DNA from: an uncultured Acetatifactor sp.
Lineage (GTDB): Bacteria; Bacillota; Clostridia; Lachnospirales; Lachnospiraceae
DNA length: 58,231 bases
Direction: 5' to 3'
NCBI GenBank assembly: GCA_910577665.1
Contig: CAJTOJ010000023.1
Location: 1-58,231 of the forward strand
In this document: in pieces, positions 30,653-37,899 of the stretch
How positions within the stretch are numbered: position 1 is the stretch's first letter
Layout: the number at the start of each line of letters is the position of its first letter
Program-made: the position numbers and the translations under genes
The notes under the pieces: generated by a model
The model's database searches: none
The model's input: the letters and a program-made list of their open reading frames with translations, nothing else
What the model was told of the DNA's origin: nothing

Positions 30653-31614
30653 TGGGATATGGTTACAAACAGTCCCGCTTTTTTTAAGGCAGGACGCAAT
30701 GCCAGATACAGCAGGGAAGCCACGGCTACGGCGATGACGGCATTGACACTGGTAGTAAGACTGCTCCATTTGGCCAGGGTGGATGCCAGATCCTGAGGCA
30801 GGCCCAGCAGGTACATCTTGTAGAAATATCCCACCAGGGGATCTGCAATCACATTGAATAACATGCCACAGAAACAGGACAGTACAGTGGTGCCGATGAC
30901 ATACTTCCTGGAATGGTCCCGGTCCAGCCTGCAGATCCTGTGGGCCACCAGGCCTACAATCAGTCCGATGCAGAGCTTCAGTAAAAAAGTCTTGGGGGCG
31001 CTGGTCACATAGGACGTGGTCAGGTCGGCGATGGTCATGCCCACTGCACCGGCCAGTCCGCCCCAGTAGCCGCCGATGAGCAGGGCGGCCAGCACACAGA
31101 AGACATTGCCAAAGTGGAATGCCGTTTTGTCCGGCCCTACAGGTATATCAATTTTCAGAAAAGTAAAACCGATGTAGCACAGTGCCGCCAACAGTCCTGC
31201 CTGGGCCAGACGCTGGATATCTGCCCGGGAAGCCTGGTAAGAACCCACCAGGACATTGTAGAGGCCTTTCAGGGTGAGCAGTACGGCGAAGAACAACAGG
31301 ATCAAGGAATAGGAATATGGACGTTCCTGGGCCAGCTTCTGGGAAGAAAGCTGGCTCTTTTGTGCATGCAGGGCATCCAGGTCGCCACTGGCAGTACCGG
31401 CATCTATGGCCTTGATCTGCTCTTTTACCTCAGTCAGAGCCTGACTGGTAAGCAGGGACGCCTGGTAACTGGAACGGTACGTGTAGAGGGCTGTGAGGAT
31501 GCCCACTATGAGCAGCCCGGCTCCTATGACGAGCAAGGCAGGGCTTTTCTTCCGGACAGTTCTGGATCCGGCCTGGGTCTTTGTGGTCTCCGGTGTAACA
31601 TTTTCTTTTTTCAT
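30628..31614 (-). CDS. ECF transporter S component with N-terminal helical extension
   Basis: 328 residues. The C-terminal ~180 residues form the six-helix S component that binds a vitamin or related solute and docks onto the shared ECF energising module, which is not encoded here. Recognisable parts: AALCYIGFTFLKIDIPVGPDKTAFHFGN, GGYWGGLAGAVGMTIADL, SAPKTFLLKLCIGLIVGLVAHR. Ahead of it lie an extra membrane helix (~24-44), an external coiled coil (~48-85) and a second helix (~95-118), which is unusual for S components. The start at MKKENVTPET is set by AGGAGG six bases upstream. The substrate cannot be named; no riboswitch was recognised in the leader. Confidence 0.88.
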   Translation of the reverse strand: MKKENVTPETTKTQAGSRTVRKKSPALLVIGAGLLIVGILTALYTYRSSYQASLLTSQALTEVKEQIKAIDAGTASGDLDALHAQKSQLSSQKLAQERPYSYSLILLFFAVLLTLKGLYNVLVGSYQASRADIQRLAQAGLLAALCYIGFTFLKIDIPVGPDKTAFHFGNVFCVLAALLIGGYWGGLAGAVGMTIADLTTSYVTSAPKTFLLKLCIGLIVGLVAHRICRLDRDHSRKYVIGTTVLSCFCGMLFNVIADPLVGYFYKMYLLGLPQDLASTLAKWSSLTTSVNAVIAVAVASLLYLALRPALKKAGLFVTISQKKEDGQI

Positions 31615-31635
31615 AAGTTTCCTCCTGGGACACTT

Positions 31636-31673
31636 GGGATACTGCAATGAGTATCCCCGTTTTTTCTTTTTTT
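31636..31673 (+). terminator. Intrinsic terminator antisense to the ECF-transporter leader
   Basis: GGGATACT-GCAATG-AGTATCCC, then CG and a run of T (TTTTTTCTTTTTTT) on the plus strand. No plus-strand gene ends here: it would stop transcripts running antisense through 30628-31614, or shield the aldo/keto reductase promoter. Confidence 0.7.
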
Positions 31674-31767
31674 AAGTGTATGAAAAAAGTGGCTTGAGAA
31701 AAAGTGCCAGAATAATGTTTTTTTACCAGGCCAGTTGGGGGACCTTGTCAGCTCCGTGTAGTTTGGC

Positions 31768-31796
31768 TTGTGTTTGGCTGTCCACAGGCCTATAAT
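31768..31796 (+). promoter_or_regulatory. Promoter of the aldo/keto reductase gene
   Basis: TTGTGT (31768-31773) and TATAAT (31791-31796), 17 bp apart, 57 bp before the start. Confidence 0.6.
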
Positions 31797-31853
31797 AGGG
31801 AAAGCAGGGATTACAGATCGCTGGAATGGTACCATAAAATGGGAGGACATGAA

Positions 31854-33032
31854 ATGCAATACAGAACAGACAGATACGGCAATGAACTTTCCATCCTGGG
31901 CTATGGCTGTATGCGGTTTTCCAGGGCAGGGGGAAAGGTGGATATGGACAAGGCGGAACAGGAGATCCTGGCAGCCTTTCAAAATGGTGTCAATTACTAT
32001 GACACAGCCTATGTGTATCCTGGCAGCGAGGCGGCCCTGGGAGAGATATTGGAGCGCAACCAGATCCGCACACAGGTGAAGATTGCCACCAAGCTTCCCC
32101 ACTATCTGATCAAGTCTTCGGACAGCATGGAGAAATACTTTGCAGAGCAGTGTAAGCGCCTGCGGACAGACTATGTGGATTATTATCTCATGCATATGCT
32201 GACAGATGTGAAGACCTGGGAGAGGCTGACCGCATTAGGGATTCTGGACTGGCTGGAAGAGAAGAAGAAAAGCGGTCAGATCCGCCAGGTGGGATTTTCT
32301 TACCACGGGAATTCTGAGATGTTTATGCAGTTGGTAGATGCCTACGACTGGGATTTCTGCCAGATCCAGTATAATTATATGGACGAGCATTCCCAGGCCG
32401 GGCGAAAAGGTCTTCAGTACGCCCATAAAAAAGGGCTTCCCGTTGTTATCATGGAACCCCTGCGGGGCGGGAAGCTGGTGAACCACCTGCCAAAGGAAGC
32501 GGAGAAGCTGTTTGCAGACTATCCCACGAAGCATACCCCGGCTGGATGGGCCCTGCGCTGGCTCTGGAACCAGCCGGAAGTGACCTGTGTGCTGTCCGGC
32601 ATGAATTCCATGGAAATGGTGGAAGAGAACGTGCAGACTGCTTCGGAGGCGTCCGCCGGGGAACTGGGCCCCGGGGAGGAAGCCATGCTGCGGGCGGTGG
32701 TGCAGGCCATCAATGCCAGGATGAAGGTGGGCTGTACCGGCTGCGGTTATTGTATGCCCTGTCCCAGAGGTGTGGATATTCCGGGAACCTTTGCGGCGTA
32801 CAACCGCCGCTACAGCGAAGGGAAAAGGGCGGCTCTCATGGAATATTTTATGTGTACGGCCATGCGCAGGACATCCTCGGCCGCCGGAAACTGTGTGGAG
32901 TGCGGAAAATGCGAACAGCACTGCCCACAGCACATTGAGATCCGCCAGGAACTGAAACATGCCAGAAAGCAGTTGGAAGGTCCCCTGTACAAAGTGGGCC
33001 GGAAAATTGTGGAACGATTCAAGTTATATTAA
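31854..33032 (+). CDS. Aldo/keto reductase with C-terminal 4Fe-4S domain
   Basis: 392 residues. Aldo/keto reductase barrel (~1-290) with the catalytic Asp-Tyr pair in NGVNYYDTAYVYPGSE, Lys in ATKLPHY and the His in VDYYLMHML. A ferredoxin-like tail follows with CTGCGYCMPCPRGVD (~297-311) and CVECGKCEQHCPQ (~352-365), able to hold two iron-sulfur clusters. This fusion is common in anaerobes and suggests electron flow between NAD(P)H and ferredoxin-like carriers; the carbonyl substrate is unknown. GGGAGGACATGAA precedes the ATG. It stands alone, followed by the sigma-factor gene after 237 bp. Confidence 0.93.
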   Translation: MQYRTDRYGNELSILGYGCMRFSRAGGKVDMDKAEQEILAAFQNGVNYYDTAYVYPGSEAALGEILERNQIRTQVKIATKLPHYLIKSSDSMEKYFAEQCKRLRTDYVDYYLMHMLTDVKTWERLTALGILDWLEEKKKSGQIRQVGFSYHGNSEMFMQLVDAYDWDFCQIQYNYMDEHSQAGRKGLQYAHKKGLPVVIMEPLRGGKLVNHLPKEAEKLFADYPTKHTPAGWALRWLWNQPEVTCVLSGMNSMEMVEENVQTASEASAGELGPGEEAMLRAVVQAINARMKVGCTGCGYCMPCPRGVDIPGTFAAYNRRYSEGKRAALMEYFMCTAMRRTSSAAGNCVECGKCEQHCPQHIEIRQELKHARKQLEGPLYKVGRKIVERFKLY

Positions 33033-33094
33033 TTTTTTCTTAAAATTTTGTCCTCTCCCCTATCCGGCCTCCGTTCGCAGACACTTATATGGTG

Positions 33095-33186
33095 TAATCG
33101 CGATTATCATATCTACAGAGAATGTGCCGGTGTATCTGTGGCGAGGTAAGCAGTGCAGGACTGCTGGCACACAGATGCATCACACC
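33095..33186 (+). promoter_or_regulatory. Palindrome and long hairpin in the sigma-factor leader
   Basis: TAATCGCGATTA at 33095-33106 is a perfect 12-bp palindrome, a possible operator. Downstream, GGTGT-ATCTGTG (33129-33140) pairs with CACAGAT (33170-33176) and ACACC (33182-33186), with an inner GCAGT / ACTGC hairpin. It may be an attenuating or stabilising leader structure; no known riboswitch is recognised. Confidence 0.4.
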
Positions 33187-33269
33187 ATACAAATGTAGTG
33201 GATAGGCAGGGCGATATGGATCCATCGTTACCAGCAATCCACTTGATGGAATGGAAGGGAAGAAAGCAT

Positions 33270-34283
33270 ATGGATGCAAAAGAGATTATTCCTTTTATCG
33301 AACCGCTTTACCGTTTTTGTCACCACAGGCTGGACAACTGGCACGATGCGGAGGATCTGGCAGGTGAGATTCTGCTGTACGTCCTGGACGGCATAGGCAA
33401 ATATGACATAGGTTCCCTGGAAGCCTGGGTGTGGCGGATTGCCCATAACCGCTATGCGCGTTTCCTGGCTGCCAGAAGCAGGCGGCAGTCCATCCTGTCC
33501 AGACAGGAACTGTCCGAGATGGAGGTTCCCTGCTGGCAGATTGACGAGGAGTCGGTTGAGGAGGAATATGAGCCGGTATTCCGGTATCTTCATACGCTTT
33601 CTTCCGGGTATAGGGATATTTTTGTGGATTATTATATCGGAGAATTGTCTGTAAGACAACTGGCACAAAAATATATCCTGTCCGAAGCCACGGTGAAATG
33701 GCGCCTGAACGTAGGACGCAGCAGGATCAAGGAAAGGATAGAAGCGAATCAGATGGACAAAGTATATCAGCGAATCAATTGGAATACCTATGGGTGCAAC
33801 GGCACCCTGGATACGAACCGGTACCTGCACAGCCAGGTTGCCAGGGCGATCTGCCAGGCGGCTTACGAGAAGCCCCTTACTGTGGAGGAGATCAGCCTGC
33901 GCACCGGCATTCCCGCCCTGTATATTGAGGATGCGCTGCCGGAACTGGAATATGGGGATGCCATCCGCAGAATCGGCAACAAATATGCCACGGATTTCAT
34001 CATTTTCCGGTTGAAGGACCGGGCGGCCACAGAGGCTGTGCCGGAAGATATGGTGAAAAAAATGGCGGACTATTATGAAAATCTTCTATGGGAGGGAGAG
34101 GCAGGGAAGGCACCGCAGGGAATGGGCCAGAATATGGCAGAAAAGCAGGAAGCCTCCCAGGCACCGGCATACCGGAAGCTGGGGTTCTATGGCAGGGAAC
34201 GCGGTATGGACAGCCTGGGGCACATCCTGGTGCCCTTCCTGCTCAGGAAGAGAATTGAGGATCTGAAGGATCACCGGCTGTAG
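33270..34283 (+). CDS. ECF-like sigma factor with long C-terminal extension, cut by in-frame TAG
   Basis: 337 residues to the stop. The sigma region 2 is at ~1-70 (LYRFCHHRLDNWHDAEDLAGEILLYVL, GSLEAWVWRIAHNRYARFLAARSRR) and region 4 at ~110-165 (LSSGYRDIFVDYYIGELSVRQLAQKYILSEATVKWRLNVGRSRIKE). Then comes a second part (~165-337) with a winged-helix-like stretch VEEISLRTGIPALYIEDALPELEYG. The reading frame does not end naturally: after TAG (34281-34283) the same frame stays open to 34907. Upstream starts lack a ribosome site; MDAKEIIPF has GGAAGGGAAG. Such ~550-residue sigma factors occur in gut Clostridia; their targets are unknown. The sigma domains themselves are intact. Confidence 0.85.
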   Translation: MDAKEIIPFIEPLYRFCHHRLDNWHDAEDLAGEILLYVLDGIGKYDIGSLEAWVWRIAHNRYARFLAARSRRQSILSRQELSEMEVPCWQIDEESVEEEYEPVFRYLHTLSSGYRDIFVDYYIGELSVRQLAQKYILSEATVKWRLNVGRSRIKERIEANQMDKVYQRINWNTYGCNGTLDTNRYLHSQVARAICQAAYEKPLTVEEISLRTGIPALYIEDALPELEYGDAIRRIGNKYATDFIIFRLKDRAATEAVPEDMVKKMADYYENLLWEGEAGKAPQGMGQNMAEKQEASQAPAYRKLGFYGRERGMDSLGHILVPFLLRKRIEDLKDHRL

Positions 34284-34907
34284 CTTGCCAGCGGGAACCT
34301 TCCGCCCAGGAAGGACGGGGGCTGCGGATGGTTCATCATACCGGAGGTTCCGGCACAAAGCGAGGCAGGAGAAGCCTACTGCAATGGATGCAATGCCCAT
34401 GAGGCAGGGGGAGGCCACCTGTATCAGTATTACCACATAAAAGGCAGGGTAAATGGGGGGCTTCAGAGACTTGCCCGGTGCAGGATCCTGCCGGAGTGCA
34501 GGGATGGGGTGGCGCCTGGGGAACTGCTCTCGGAAGAAGACCTGGTATGTCTGGTGCAGAATAACCTGTTGTGCAGGGAAGGAGATGTCTACAAGCTGAA
34601 TTTCCCCTGCTTTACCTGGGAACAGTTTACAGAATTCTGTGCCCTGTATGGAGAGGAGGATGCCCGGACAGATGACCGCCTTGGGGACTGGATCCTGTCA
34701 GTGCGCAGGAGCTTTGAAGGCTTTGTGCCCAGACGCCTGCACGGACAGATCAACCAGTGGCTCCCTGTCTATTGTGGGGAACTGATCGCCCACGTGATGG
34801 AGGAGCTTATCCGCAGGGGAAGGCTCAATGCGTTGGACCAGACGGAAGACCAGAAGCCTGTGGCAGACGGTGTGTTCTATGTGGAAGGGGTATTTCATTT
34901 TATCTGA
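34284..34907 (+). pseudogene. C-terminal remnant of the extended sigma factor, past an in-frame stop
   Basis: 207 codons in the same frame as 33270-34283, reading LASGNLPPRKDGGCGWFIIPEV, then YYHIKGRVNGGLQRL, then an acidic and aromatic region LYKLNFPCFTWEQFTEF-like and GQINQWLPVYCGELIAHVMEELIRRGRLN, ending FYVEGVFHFI. A GTG at 34509 could start a 132-residue piece, but without a ribosome site. The sequence looks protein-like throughout, so it was recently, or still is, part of the sigma factor. A single C-to-T change (CAG to TAG) would explain the interruption. Confidence 0.7.
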
Positions 34908-34928
34908 TTCGATAAGATTCCCATTCCT

Positions 34929-35702
34929 TTATCTGATGTTCCCATTGCTCTCCATGATCCGTTCCCGGAGGGAAATTTTCTCTTTCCGGGGACAGATTTT
35001 TTCGGTAAAACGGCTGGAATACCAGATGTAGATACCGTACACATAGGGCATGCCCAGATTAGTCTCCAACAGGGAATTCACTGCCAGGGTGAGGAATTTC
35101 TCCCCGGCGGAGGCGAATCCGGCGCTGCGGATGCCGCCTAACAGCAGTCCGGCCTCCCAGCCGAACTGTACCAGGATGCCGATGGCTAGAAGCCTTAGGA
35201 TGGGGATCTGGTGGTTCCGGTCTGTCTGGGACAGGTTGTATAGGATCACTCCCAGGTATCCCACGAAGAGGATCACTGCCATGTAACCATGATAGGCCCC
35301 GGTGGTACGCTGGATTACAATGGGCGCCTGGTTCCCGGCAAAAGTCCGGGTGATAAAGGGACAGCAGAACCACCATCCCAGAATCAGCACCGACCATTCC
35401 CGCAGGTGTGTGTCCCTTTCCAGCCACAGCCAGATCCAGGTAAAATTCGTAAATCCATAACTCATGGACATCCACAGGAGCACCCAGAACAGACTGTGCC
35501 CTTCGGAGATGGACCGGGTGTGCAGCAGGAGATGGAAGATTCCGTAATCCACCAGCATGTAGACAATTCCCATGATAAATCCCACCAGGACGGTCATATA
35601 TTTTTTCTGCCACAGCAGCAGAGCGCAGAATACGGCCAGGAAGGCCAGATCCAGCCATATGTACAGCGGGGCGAACTGACGCCTTGCGATAATCTCAGTC
35701 AT
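34929..35702 (-). CDS. Seven-helix membrane protein of unknown function
   Basis: 257 residues with about seven hydrophobic segments (near 14-32, 37-58, 70-84, 103-120, 137-157, 170-190, 215-235), few charged loops and a basic tail. No known motif recognised. Conserved-looking aromatic stretch FTNFTWIWLWLERD and a QFGWEAGLLLGG segment. GGAGG seven bases upstream fixes the start. It faces the interrupted sigma-factor gene tail to tail, 21 bp apart. Upstream, 35794-35811 carries a small hairpin (ATGCCGC / GCGGCAT). Confidence 0.85.
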   Translation of the reverse strand: MTEIIARRQFAPLYIWLDLAFLAVFCALLLWQKKYMTVLVGFIMGIVYMLVDYGIFHLLLHTRSISEGHSLFWVLLWMSMSYGFTNFTWIWLWLERDTHLREWSVLILGWWFCCPFITRTFAGNQAPIVIQRTTGAYHGYMAVILFVGYLGVILYNLSQTDRNHQIPILRLLAIGILVQFGWEAGLLLGGIRSAGFASAGEKFLTLAVNSLLETNLGMPYVYGIYIWYSSRFTEKICPRKEKISLRERIMESNGNIR

Positions 35703-35893
35703 CTGTAAACCTCCGTTCCTGCCCGGAGGGGAGACTCACCTTTCCCAGGGCAGATCAATCCATTATGGATTCGTTTTCTTTCAGACTTACGTCATGCCGC
35801 TTCAGCGGCATAAATCATACATGTACCCTATTGTACGCAAAGGCAGGTCAAAATGCAAGGAGAGATCCCAGAACATCAAAAAATGATTTAGTT

Positions 35894-36037
35894 AGGTAAA
35901 TTTATTTATTAATTACAAAAAATGAAAGGTTAAACGCTCAAAACAGACATACAAATTAGTGATTTTTGACAATATTTTAAACTATAGCGGCGAATATAGT
36001 AATAATACTTGACTTATTACGGAAAAGATGGTATCCT
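35894..36037 (+). promoter_or_regulatory. Promoter and two candidate ROK operators of the kinase operon
   Basis: TTGACT (36009-36014) and TATCCT (36032-36037) are 17 bp apart. AGTAATAATACTTGACT (35998-36014) overlaps the -35 box and matches the shared site AGTAATATTTATTTACT at 13 of 17 positions. A further variant, AGGTAAATTTATTTATT, lies at 35894-35910. The 432-bp gap 35703-36134 is very AT-rich and holds no gene. Confidence 0.55.
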
Positions 36038-36134
36038 ACATGCAACGAAGGATAACAGGACAACATGGATAAAGGAACGCTTGGAAAATAAGAGAGAAAC
36101 TATAGGAAACGCATAGTGAGAGTGGGGCGCATGG

Positions 36135-37187
36135 ATGGGATACATAATAGGGATAGACATAGGCGGCACAAAATGCGCGGTTCTGCTCGGCGCACAGCAG
36201 GGTGGGAAAGACAGCAGGCCGGTTCTTATGAAAAAGGTTCTCTTTGAGACACGCAGGATGGGGGGACCTGATGAGGCGATCCATAGATTCATACAGACAA
36301 TCCAGGACATGATGGATGCATACGGTGTACCACAGAAGGAGATTGTGGGAATCGGTATAAGCTGCGGCGGTCCCCTGGACAGGCGGGAAGGGCTGATCTT
36401 GAATCCGCCGAACCTTCCCGGCTGGGTGAATGTACCGATCTGCAAGATGTTGGGAAGAAGATTTGGGCTTCCGGTGGTGCTGGAGAATGATGCCAATGCC
36501 TGTGCCCTGGCAGAGTGGAAGTACGGCGCCGGGAGGGGATACTCCAATGTGGTATTCCTGACTTTCGGGACAGGGCTGGGTGCAGGGCTGATCCTGGACG
36601 GCAGGTTGTACCATGGAACCAACGATATGGCAGGTGAGGTGGGGCATATACGCCTAACGGAATGCGGCCCGGTAGGGTTCGGGAAGATGGGATCCTTTGA
36701 AGGGTATTGCAGCGGCGGCGGTATCAGCCAGATTGCACAGATGAAGGTCCTGGAACAGGTGGAGAGAGGCATGTTCCCGAAGTTGGGGGAGCAGGAAAGC
36801 CTGGATGCAAGGCAAGTGGCAAAGGCGGCGCAGGAGGGGGACACCCTGGCCAGGGATATCTTTGCCATGAGCGGGAGATACCTGGGAAAGGGGCTGTCTA
36901 TCTTGATTGACATCCTTAACCCGGAAATCATCATCATCGGAAGCGTGTTTGAGAGGAACAGGGATCTGTTGTGGCCCTGTGCAAAGGAAGAGATTGAGAA
37001 GGAGAGTCTTGCCGCTTCCAAGGCGGTCTGTAAGGTGGAGCCTTCCATGCTGGGGGATCAGATTGGAGATTATGCAGCGCTTGCGCTGGTGGAGGAAGAA
37101 TATGGGGCAGACAGAGATATTCCAGCAGTTGCTGGAAAGATATCCGGAGCTTACAGTGTGCAGGGAAGATATCTGGAAAGCCTATGA
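36135..37187 (+). CDS. ROK-family sugar kinase
   Basis: 350 residues. ATP-binding DIGGTKCAVLLG at the start, sugar-binding LPGWVNVPI and ENDANACALAEWKYGAG, phosphate motif TFGTGLGAGLI, catalytic Asp in the ENDAN segment, GEVGHIRL. The zinc-binding CxCGxxGC of many ROK kinases is reduced to ECGPVGFGKMGSFEGYCSG, so its cysteine set is incomplete. The sugar is not decided; with beta-mannosidases downstream, mannose or N-acetyl-mannosamine is plausible. About 27 residues beyond the usual end (after AALALVEEE) overlap the next gene by 86 bp, as if a stop codon had been lost. The ribosome site is weak. Confidence 0.9.
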   Translation: MGYIIGIDIGGTKCAVLLGAQQGGKDSRPVLMKKVLFETRRMGGPDEAIHRFIQTIQDMMDAYGVPQKEIVGIGISCGGPLDRREGLILNPPNLPGWVNVPICKMLGRRFGLPVVLENDANACALAEWKYGAGRGYSNVVFLTFGTGLGAGLILDGRLYHGTNDMAGEVGHIRLTECGPVGFGKMGSFEGYCSGGGISQIAQMKVLEQVERGMFPKLGEQESLDARQVAKAAQEGDTLARDIFAMSGRYLGKGLSILIDILNPEIIIIGSVFERNRDLLWPCAKEEIEKESLAASKAVCKVEPSMLGDQIGDYAALALVEEEYGADRDIPAVAGKISGAYSVQGRYLESL

Positions 37188-37773
37188 GGAGTGGGTAGCC
37201 TGTTTTGACAGGGGAGGAAAGCTGATGGTCTGTGGAAACGGCGGCAGCGGCGCGGATGCCCAGCACATTGTGGGCGAGCTGATGAAGGAATTTGACAGGA
37301 TGCGTCCTCTGGAGGGAGCGTTTGCCGCAAAGCTGGAGGCAATGTACCCCCAGGACGGACTTTCCGCAAAATTACAGCCTGCCTTGACGGCCATGGCGCT
37401 GGGTGTAGGCCAGGTACTGGCCAGCGCTTATTCCAATGATGTGGCGCCGGATATGGTCTTTGCCCAGGAGGTGTACGGATACGCCAGGGAGGGGGACATC
37501 CTGCTGGCACTGAGCACTTCCGGCAATTCAAGGAATGTGTGCAACGCGGTGAAAGTGGCACGGGCCATGGGGCTTCGGACCATAGGGATCTGCGGCAGGA
37601 GATACATGGGAGAGGACAATGTGCTGAAGGGGCTTTGCGACATCTGCATTGTGATACCCGAGACAGAGGTCTATCTGGTGCAGGAACTGACACTTCCTAT
37701 TTATCATGCGCTGTGCCGCATGGTGGAGGCCTGCTACTGGCAGCCTTCCCGACATACGGATGGCTGTGGATGA
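37102..37773 (+). CDS. SIS-domain sugar-phosphate isomerase (GmhA-like)
   Basis: 223 residues. SIS fold with CGNGGSGADAQHIVGELMKEF (~35-55), SNDVAPDMVFAQEV, LLALSTSGNSRNVCNAVKVARAMGL (~135-160) and TIGICG. This is the pattern of sedoheptulose-7-phosphate isomerase (GmhA), but gut bacteria without lipopolysaccharide use such proteins for other aldose-ketose steps. Beside a ROK kinase and mannosidases, it may isomerise a mannose- or ManNAc-type phosphate; inference from position. GGAGGAAGAAT fixes the start inside the kinase gene. The downstream gap (126 bp) has no terminator, so the GH2 gene is in the same operon. Confidence 0.88.
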   Translation: MGQTEIFQQLLERYPELTVCREDIWKAYEEWVACFDRGGKLMVCGNGGSGADAQHIVGELMKEFDRMRPLEGAFAAKLEAMYPQDGLSAKLQPALTAMALGVGQVLASAYSNDVAPDMVFAQEVYGYAREGDILLALSTSGNSRNVCNAVKVARAMGLRTIGICGRRYMGEDNVLKGLCDICIVIPETEVYLVQELTLPIYHALCRMVEACYWQPSRHTDGCG

Positions 37774-37899
37774 GGCATAAAGCCGGTACACATCAGACAC
37801 AATAAGGAAGTGCTGGGTATTAACTTCGCATAGGAGGCCTTAAGTAAGAGGTTTAGATTCATTCGTTAACAGTTTCAAAGGAAACGGAGGGGGCAGAAG

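Noticed and set aside
34281..34283. TAG as a pyrrolysine or other recoded codon
   Set aside because: No Pyl genes or insertion element are seen, and sigma factors are not known to use pyrrolysine; a point mutation or sequencing error is simpler.
36017..37048. 343-codon minus-strand reading frame opposite the ROK kinase
   Set aside because: Shadow of a clear ROK gene: no ribosome site, no recognisable domain, composition of an antisense frame.
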